From a bacterium (GTDB lineage Bacteria > Latescibacterota > UBA2968 > GCA-2709665), in assembly GCA_027619145.1 (NCBI GenBank), contig JAQCGA010000099.1, forward strand, positions 1 to 10,026: a DNA stretch of 10,026 nucleotides, written 5' to 3'. The position numbers were made by a program, and so were the translations under genes. A model generated the notes under the pieces. It was not told the origin of the DNA and did not search any database. It was given only the letters and a program-made list of their open reading frames with translations. This document shows, in pieces, positions 6,081 through 10,026 of the stretch. The first letter of the stretch is position 1. Each line of letters begins with the position of its first letter.

Positions 6081-6812
6081 TCAGGTTTTTGATTCGCTCT
6101 GCCAGACGGTGCGGCCCACGAAGAACGGGCCGAGAGATTGCACATACGTGGCCGTCTGCTGGGTTTTTCGCATTTCCTGTACCACGCGGGAAAGCGGATA
6201 GAGTTCTGCGCCCAGCAGGCCAATGACGAAGTCGTTGTCGTCCCGGTCCAGTCCGTAACAGGCCAGGCGGATGTCCTGGGCATAACCAGATTCGGCGTAG
6301 GTGCGGCCAATTCGGGCGTGTTCACCCAGAATTTTGCGCAGGTCGTCGCCTTCGAGCAGGCCGAACTCGGCTTTACGGCGCAGGGGGTACCAGATGGCCC
6401 ATTTGCAGTCGGGGCCGAGCAGTTTGCGGCGCGGTTTATGTAGCAGAGTGTCTTCCAGGTCGGGTTCGTACCCGTGTGCGTAGGTGCGGCCGATCATGGT
6501 GAAGTCTGCGTTGCGTTGCAGGCCGGAAAAGGCAGCGTGGCTGAAGAGGCAACGGGCTTCTCGCACGAAGACATCGGGCGATTCTGCCATGGTGACAACG
6601 CCGACACCAGCGGGGTTGTTCATGTCCGCATATAAGACCGTATCCAGGCCGCTTGCCTTCAGAGGCTCGATGAGGGGCGTTGGGTCCGGGCAGTTGTCGA
6701 AAACATGGAGTTGCATGTAAAGACGCCGATCGCTGAGCTGGGGCTGGCCGTCTATGTCTTTGCCTCTTTCCCTGAGGTCCAGGGTTTCTTCGTCTTTTTT
6801 TGGATGCATCAT
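6081..6812 (-). CDS. Chlorite dismutase-family (Cld/HemQ-like) haem protein
   Basis: The 243-residue protein has the two ferredoxin-like halves of the Cld/coproheme decarboxylase family and no signal peptide, so it is cytoplasmic. The C-terminal half holds the haem site: WAIWYPLRRK with Tyr142-Pro143 (the tyrosine used by HemQ for radical decarboxylation lies in such a YP motif), GEHARIGRTY with His165 as proximal haem ligand, then YGLDRDDNDF and a closing GPFFVGR. The segment before GLD reads AQDIRL, so the residue at the distal position is neither clearly the Arg of true Cld nor the Gln of Firmicutes HemQ. This suggests a separate subfamily, so coproheme decarboxylase is possible but not secure; true chlorite dismutase is unlikely. 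A TAG two codons upstream fixes the ORF start near 6812; no strong Shine-Dalgarno site is seen. It has its own candidate promoter and a terminator, so it is probably not part of the metal operon. Confidence 0.78.
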   Translation of the reverse strand: MMHPKKDEETLDLRERGKDIDGQPQLSDRRLYMQLHVFDNCPDPTPLIEPLKASGLDTVLYADMNNPAGVGVVTMAESPDVFVREARCLFSHAAFSGLQRNADFTMIGRTYAHGYEPDLEDTLLHKPRRKLLGPDCKWAIWYPLRRKAEFGLLEGDDLRKILGEHARIGRTYAESGYAQDIRLACYGLDRDDNDFVIGLLGAELYPLSRVVQEMRKTQQTATYVQSLGPFFVGRTVWQSESKT

Positions 6813-6845
6813 GGGCTATCGCTTGTCTGGAAGATGGAGGGTTTG

Positions 6846-6905
6846 GGCTCCAGTTTCGAGCCGGGAATGATGAATAAAATATAAACGAGATTGCGCAGGA
6901 TACAA
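6846..6905 (-). promoter_or_regulatory. Candidate promoter and small leader hairpin of the Cld-family gene
   Basis: On the minus strand TATATT (6883-6878) is a good -10, preceded after 16 bases by a weak -35, TTGTAT (6905-6900). The surrounding AT-rich stretch (6870-6885) contrasts with the GC-rich neighbourhood. Downstream, GGCTC (6862-6858) and GAGCC (6850-6846) form a 5-base-pair hairpin in the leader. The rest of the 119-base spacer shows nothing further. Confidence 0.38.
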
Positions 6906-6931
6906 GAGGAAACTCGGTCAACGGTGTCGAG

Positions 6932-7756
6932 TCAGGTTGCGGGTCTGAAAATGGTTCGTGTGAAAGCAAGCAGGATGAGGATGAGGCCGAACATGCAGAC
7001 GACGGTTGCACCGGTGGGCAGGTCTGCCAGATAAGAGAGGCTACACCCAAGTGCGCTCACGACGAAACCGACGGCCCAGCCCACTGTGAGGCGTGTGCCG
7101 ATTCGGTTTGCGAAGAGGACGCCGCAGACGGCGGGTACGATGAGGAAGGAGAAGACGAGGAGGACACCGGCGATCTGGACGGAACTGGTGATGACGAACC
7201 CGAAGGAGGCGTAAAAGAGGAAGTCCCAGAAACGGATAAACCACCCCTGACGCTGGGCTTCGGCTTCGTGGAAGGAGATGGTGAGGAACCGCTTGCGGAA
7301 GATCCAGTGGAAGAGGCCTACGAGCGCATAGATCCCGGTAATTTTGAGGACATCTGTCCAGGTGACCCAGAGGATTGATCCCACGAGCATGTGTTTGATA
7401 TGTTCGGCACCGTGTGGGGCGCGGTCTATGATGAGTACTCCGGCAGCGGCAGAGACGGCGTAGGTGATGCCAATGATGGCTTCCTGGGGAACCTTTCCGT
7501 GGCGGGTGCGGGTAAGGGCGAAGATGCCCGCGCCGAGAAAGGCGGCGGACAGGGAGATGAAGTAGGCGGTACTGCTGTCCAGCGGGTAGCCTGCGAGAAA
7601 GGCGAGCGTACTGCCGAGGGCGGCAATTTGCGCGAGGGAGAGGTCCACGAAGATGACTTCGCGGGCAAGGACATGGATGCCCAGATAGGCGTGGATGCCT
7701 ACCAGGACGAGGCAGGCGGCGAAGGGGGCTGCCATGAAGGTGAGGAATTCGGGCAT
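6932..7756 (-). CDS. znuB: Zinc/manganese ABC transporter permease (ABC-3 family)
   Basis: The 274-residue integral membrane protein belongs to the ZnuB/TroC/MntB permease family and has about eight to nine hydrophobic segments (roughly 7-29, 37-58, 62-84, 92-112, 122-152, 176-194, 195-216, 224-246, 248-268). Family motifs are HVLAREVIFVDLSLAQIAALG-like sequence at 28-48, GVLLVFSFLIVPAV at 197-210 and ADLPTGATVVCMFG at 244-257. A short cytoplasmic loop SFHEAEAQRQG (161-171) is in the place where such permeases contact their ATPase. The start is supported by GAAAGG nine bases upstream. It would move the metal delivered by the binding protein encoded upstream (8053-8967), so zinc is the likely cargo. 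The partner ATPase is not encoded between the two genes or anywhere in the window, so it must be supplied from elsewhere. Confidence 0.88.
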   Translation of the reverse strand: MPEFLTFMAAPFAACLVLVGIHAYLGIHVLAREVIFVDLSLAQIAALGSTLAFLAGYPLDSSTAYFISLSAAFLGAGIFALTRTRHGKVPQEAIIGITYAVSAAAGVLIIDRAPHGAEHIKHMLVGSILWVTWTDVLKITGIYALVGLFHWIFRKRFLTISFHEAEAQRQGWFIRFWDFLFYASFGFVITSSVQIAGVLLVFSFLIVPAVCGVLFANRIGTRLTVGWAVGFVVSALGCSLSYLADLPTGATVVCMFGLILILLAFTRTIFRPAT

Positions 7757-8052
7757 GGAAGATTACCTTTCGGGCAAGGAGAGTCGGGAATTCATAAAAT
7801 CAAGGCTCCACCCGTGTGTCGGCGACCCCGTGTCGCCGACTTACTTCTGTCTTCGCGACAGAAGTAAGCAAGAACGCGCTCGCTCAAACGCCGCGAGGGG
7901 CTTTCAATTGGGTCCGGTGGAAGATCCCGGCGCAGGAGATTCAGTGTTCCAGGGGCGTACACAAGGGCTGCACGGATCCTATCCGAGTGTGACGGCGGTT
8001 CTTCGAAACGGGATTTCAAAAGGGTGCAAGATCGGAAAGTCTTTCTATCGGG
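7757..8052. other. 296-base gap between binding protein and permease, no gene seen
   Basis: I see no credible gene here. Translation in all frames gives only short, low-complexity products, and no Walker A or ABC signature appears, so it is not a decayed ATPase that I can recognise. It holds the double hairpin at 7818-7867 and a small dyad CGGAT-CCT-ATCCG (7973-7985). No convincing promoter or T-tract terminator was found. On the transcript the hairpins lie about 60 bases before the permease start codon. Confidence 0.7.
7818..7867. repeat. Tandem pair of perfect hairpins
   Basis: GTCGGCGAC (7818-7826) and GTCGCCGAC (7832-7840) are perfect 9-base complements around 5 bases. Immediately after come TTACTTCTGTC (7841-7851) and GACAGAAGTAA (7857-7867), perfect 11-base complements around TTCGC. 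The two hairpins abut without a gap. The first is GC-rich and the second AT-richer, as in composite REP-like elements. It could be a dispersed repeat inserted in the operon or an mRNA stability/processing element between the two cistrons. Confidence 0.7.
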
Positions 8053-8967
8053 TCAGGAGGCGGAGAAGATTCCTTCTAACTGTTTGACGATGGTTTCGAA
8101 CAGATCCGTGTAGGTGCGGATGTCGGATTCGCCGCCGACGGAGATGGGTAGCAGAAGGACGGTTGCACCGGTACGTTCTGCGATGTGTTGCGCCGGTTTG
8201 GGATCTATGAAATTGGAGCAGATGATGACGGGGATGGCGTAGGATTTCATTTTCTCGCTCAGGTTTGCAATATGTCTGGGACTGGGAGGGATACCGGGCT
8301 TGTCTTCCACGTGGTCCACAATATCCAGGCCAAGCCAGTCGGCCAGGTATTCCCACTGTTTGTGATAGGTGACCACCTGTCTTCCACGGGCTGCGGAGAG
8401 CCGTTTTTCCCAGGTTGCGATTTTGTTCTCCAGATCCTGTTGAAAGCGATTCAGGTTCTGCTGGAAGGTTTCTGCTTCGTCCGGTGAAAGTTCCTGAAGT
8501 CTGGTTGTTATGGTCTGGGCTACGGTCCGTCCGTTGCGCGGGTCCAGCAGGTAGTGAGGGTTGCCATCCGGGTGGATGTCTCCCATGGACCGGTCCACCT
8601 GGCCGGTGGGCACTTCCAGGATGCGGATACCGCCGGAGGCTTCCAGGTGGCCGGGTGCGCCTGGAGTGATTTTAGGGTTGCGAGCGCCCTGGATGAGGAG
8701 GGGGAGCCAGCCGACTTCGAGTTCGAGGCCGGTGTAAATGAGCAGATCCGCCCGGTTGAGGGTGCGCATGAAGCTGGGCTTGGCAGATACGTAGTGTGGA
8801 TCCTGATAGCCTTTTGCAATGGATTGGACTTCTACAAGATCTCCGCCTACGGCTTCCGCGATTGCGGCCAGGTCCGGCGTGGTGGTGACGATGCGTACTT
8901 TTGCATCGACGTTTGTGGCCAGGAGGAAACACAGGGTCAGAACGGCTGTGTGGAAAAGGGATTTCAT
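8053..8967 (-). CDS. znuA: Zinc-type ABC transporter substrate-binding protein (ZnuA-like)
   Basis: The 304-residue periplasmic protein belongs to the ZnuA/TroA metal-binding family. The signal peptide ends around NVDA (22), followed by the mature start KVRIVTTTPDLAAIAEAVGGD. Three histidines sit in the family's ligand positions: His58 in DPHYV, His138 in GNPHYLLDP and His202 in TYHKQWEYL. The fourth position, Asp in manganese-type proteins, reads LPISVGGESD, without the usual acid; this favours zinc. There is no His-rich loop as in E. coli ZnuA. The ATG at 8967 is preferred over one five codons upstream (8982), because GGAGG (8980-8976) lies eight bases before it and the signal peptide then starts properly. 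The gene follows the outer-membrane protein gene by 18 bases, so the two are co-transcribed. The permease gene lies 296 bases further on. Confidence 0.88.
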   Translation of the reverse strand: MKSLFHTAVLTLCFLLATNVDAKVRIVTTTPDLAAIAEAVGGDLVEVQSIAKGYQDPHYVSAKPSFMRTLNRADLLIYTGLELEVGWLPLLIQGARNPKITPGAPGHLEASGGIRILEVPTGQVDRSMGDIHPDGNPHYLLDPRNGRTVAQTITTRLQELSPDEAETFQQNLNRFQQDLENKIATWEKRLSAARGRQVVTYHKQWEYLADWLGLDIVDHVEDKPGIPPSPRHIANLSEKMKSYAIPVIICSNFIDPKPAQHIAERTGATVLLLPISVGGESDIRTYTDLFETIVKQLEGIFSAS

Positions 8968-8985
8968 ATGGATTTCCTCCATTGA

Positions 8986-10026
8986 TTAATAGCTGTGCGC
9001 CGGATGAGCACCCAGGGTGAAGTTGAGTTGCAGGGCCAGTTGGTGTACGTTTTGTCCGTCTTCGCGATTCAGATTGTACTGGAGTCGGATGGCGGAAAAC
9101 TCGCTGGGTGCGAAAGCGAGCAGGCCGCTGAAACGATGTTCACGTTCCGGTTCCAGTTTGGGGAAGCCAAAAACGTCATAGCGGCCCTGAACCCACCAGC
9201 GGCGTGCCGTTTGGATCTGAAGTTGGGCGTAGAGACCGCCTGCGGTTTTTGTCTGGAGGCCATCGTTTACACGGGCCTGAAGGTATTCGGTCTGGAAGGT
9301 AATTCCCCGGTCCCGTACGTGACGCAAAGGTCGCCATTTGATGGTCAGGTCTCCGCCGAGGAGATGGGTGAGTTCTTTGTGCATATTTTTTCCAGTTCCA
9401 TAGGATCCGCTCAGTTCCAGCGTGGTGGCATCGTTGAGATCCCAGAGATTTTTCCAGCGGCCCACGAAGGCCAGGTCTTCCCCATCCGGGCTGGCGAATA
9501 CTTCATTGTCGCCGTTGAGAACCTGTGCGGTGAATTCGGAGTACCAGGAAGCCGGGAGCAGAATGTTTGCGCCGAATCCGACTTCGTTCAGTCCTTCGCC
9601 ACCTAAGATTTTTTCATTGGATATGGGAGGATCGATGAATGGGTAGGCGTGTGTGTGCAGGCTGTTATGTTTTCCGAAGGGTGCGTAGAGCTTGCCGGCT
9701 GAGAGTGTGATACCGGGAAGGGAGACGGTGGAGAGTACAGCTTCTTCCACTTCCAGGCCTTCTGCACCGGGAATGGCCAGGATCAGGTCGGCTTTCAAAT
9801 AGGCATCCACAAAGGCGGTGAAGCGGACTTCGACCTCCTGCACGCTCATGCCAGGGTTTTCGGGCAGGCCGTGCGCGTGGGCAGGTTCCTCATCTGCATG
9901 TACGTCTTCTTCGTGCATTTCTTCTTCACCCTCATCATCGTGTTCATTTTCAAATGCGGGGTGCCGTGTGAAAGGCCCAGAAGTGTAAAAGCCCAGGAAG
10001 AGGCCGTTGACGCTGATGGCAGGGTT
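8986..10026 (-). CDS. Beta-barrel outer-membrane protein of a zinc-uptake locus (5' end beyond window)
   Basis: The reading frame stays open through the right edge, so the gene is partial: 346 residues are visible and the signal peptide and first residues lie outside. Near the visible start, NPAISVNGLFLGFY opens the barrel. A stretch at residues 26-52 with 10 Glu, 4 Asp and 5 His (HDDEGEEEMHEEDVHADEE, then HAHG) looks like a metal-collecting loop. Strands continue with LEVEEA (91-96) and GKLYAPFGKHNSLHTH (111-126), and the chain ends in amphipathic strands and GAHPAHSY. This end, the acidic-His loop and the linkage to a ZnuA-like gene 18 bases downstream match a family of outer-membrane proteins found beside zinc transporters. 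The ATG at 9918 is not the real start, because coding sequence continues upstream. A role in moving zinc across the outer membrane is inferred from context. Confidence 0.8.
   Translation of the reverse strand, partial: NPAISVNGLFLGFYTSGPFTRHPAFENEHDDEGEEEMHEEDVHADEEPAHAHGLPENPGMSVQEVEVRFTAFVDAYLKADLILAIPGAEGLEVEEAVLSTVSLPGITLSAGKLYAPFGKHNSLHTHAYPFIDPPISNEKILGGEGLNEVGFGANILLPASWYSEFTAQVLNGDNEVFASPDGEDLAFVGRWKNLWDLNDATTLELSGSYGTGKNMHKELTHLLGGDLTIKWRPLRHVRDRGITFQTEYLQARVNDGLQTKTAGGLYAQLQIQTARRWWVQGRYDVFGFPKLEPEREHRFSGLLAFAPSEFSAIRLQYNLNREDGQNVHQLALQLNFTLGAHPAHSY

Noticed and set aside
7792..8019. 75-codon minus-strand frame in the gap between binding protein and permease
   Set aside because: It starts with TTG and no ribosome binding site, is low in complexity, and its end translates the hairpin repeat. 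There is no sign of an ATPase.
7695..8087. 130-codon plus-strand frame spanning the permease start and the gap
   Set aside because: It is antisense to the permease start and the hairpins, and its product has no recognisable features.
8968..8982. Upstream ATG of the ZnuA-like gene at 8982
   Set aside because: It would place MEEIH before the signal peptide and use up the GGAGG that is ideally spaced for the ATG at 8967.
9916..9918. ATG at 9918 as the start of the outer-membrane protein
   Set aside because: The frame stays open to the window edge and the upstream residues (NPAISVNGLFLGFY and the acidic stretch) fit the same family, so the true start is outside the window.

Overview
The window looks like a piece of a chromosome from an uncultured Gram-negative bacterium. 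The evidence is outer-membrane-type proteins, two lipoproteins with LSGC lipoboxes, moderately GC-rich DNA, and short inverted-repeat elements of the TAGGGGC...GCCCCTA and GGGGGTAAACCCCC type in the intergenic spaces. Such repeats are familiar from candidate phyla such as Latescibacterota and Poribacteria, but the phylum assignment is a guess from style, not a proof. I see no rRNA, tRNA, CRISPR array, transposase or phage gene.

Layout from left to right. Positions 1-189 hold a repeat-rich leader with stacked hairpins. Positions 190-1470 (+) encode a secreted protein of unknown function built from two copies of one module, closed by a strong intrinsic terminator. Positions 1532-1702 contain a folded intergenic repeat. 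All later genes lie on the minus strand. Read in transcription order from the right edge, they are: a truncated beta-barrel outer-membrane protein with a His/Asp/Glu-rich stretch (8986-10026); a zinc-type ABC substrate-binding protein (8053-8967); a hairpin-rich 296-base gap; the ABC permease (6932-7756); a chlorite dismutase-family haem protein (6081-6812) with its own candidate promoter and a terminator; a heparinase II/III-family polysaccharide lyase (3779-5890); and an MbnP/MbnH pair, a copper-binding lipoprotein (2789-3544) and a di-haem MauG-like lipoprotein (1703-2782).

How the genes may work together. The right third is a metal-uptake locus: an outer-membrane protein, a periplasmic binding protein and an inner-membrane permease, probably for zinc. 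The ATPase gene expected between binding protein and permease is absent. The mbnP-mbnH pair stands on its own, six bases apart, without methanobactin precursor or biosynthesis genes in view. In characterised systems the MbnH di-haem enzyme oxidises a tryptophan of MbnP to kynurenine, which enables copper binding. The Cld-family protein adds a haem theme. The lyase is a carbohydrate-degradation gene with no obvious link to its neighbours. Points most worth a second look are the duplicated unknown protein with a leader that can fold in two ways around its ribosome binding site, the double-lipoprotein MbnP/MbnH pair with a perfect 9+9 inverted repeat upstream, and the zinc cluster in which a hairpin element sits where the ATPase gene would be expected.
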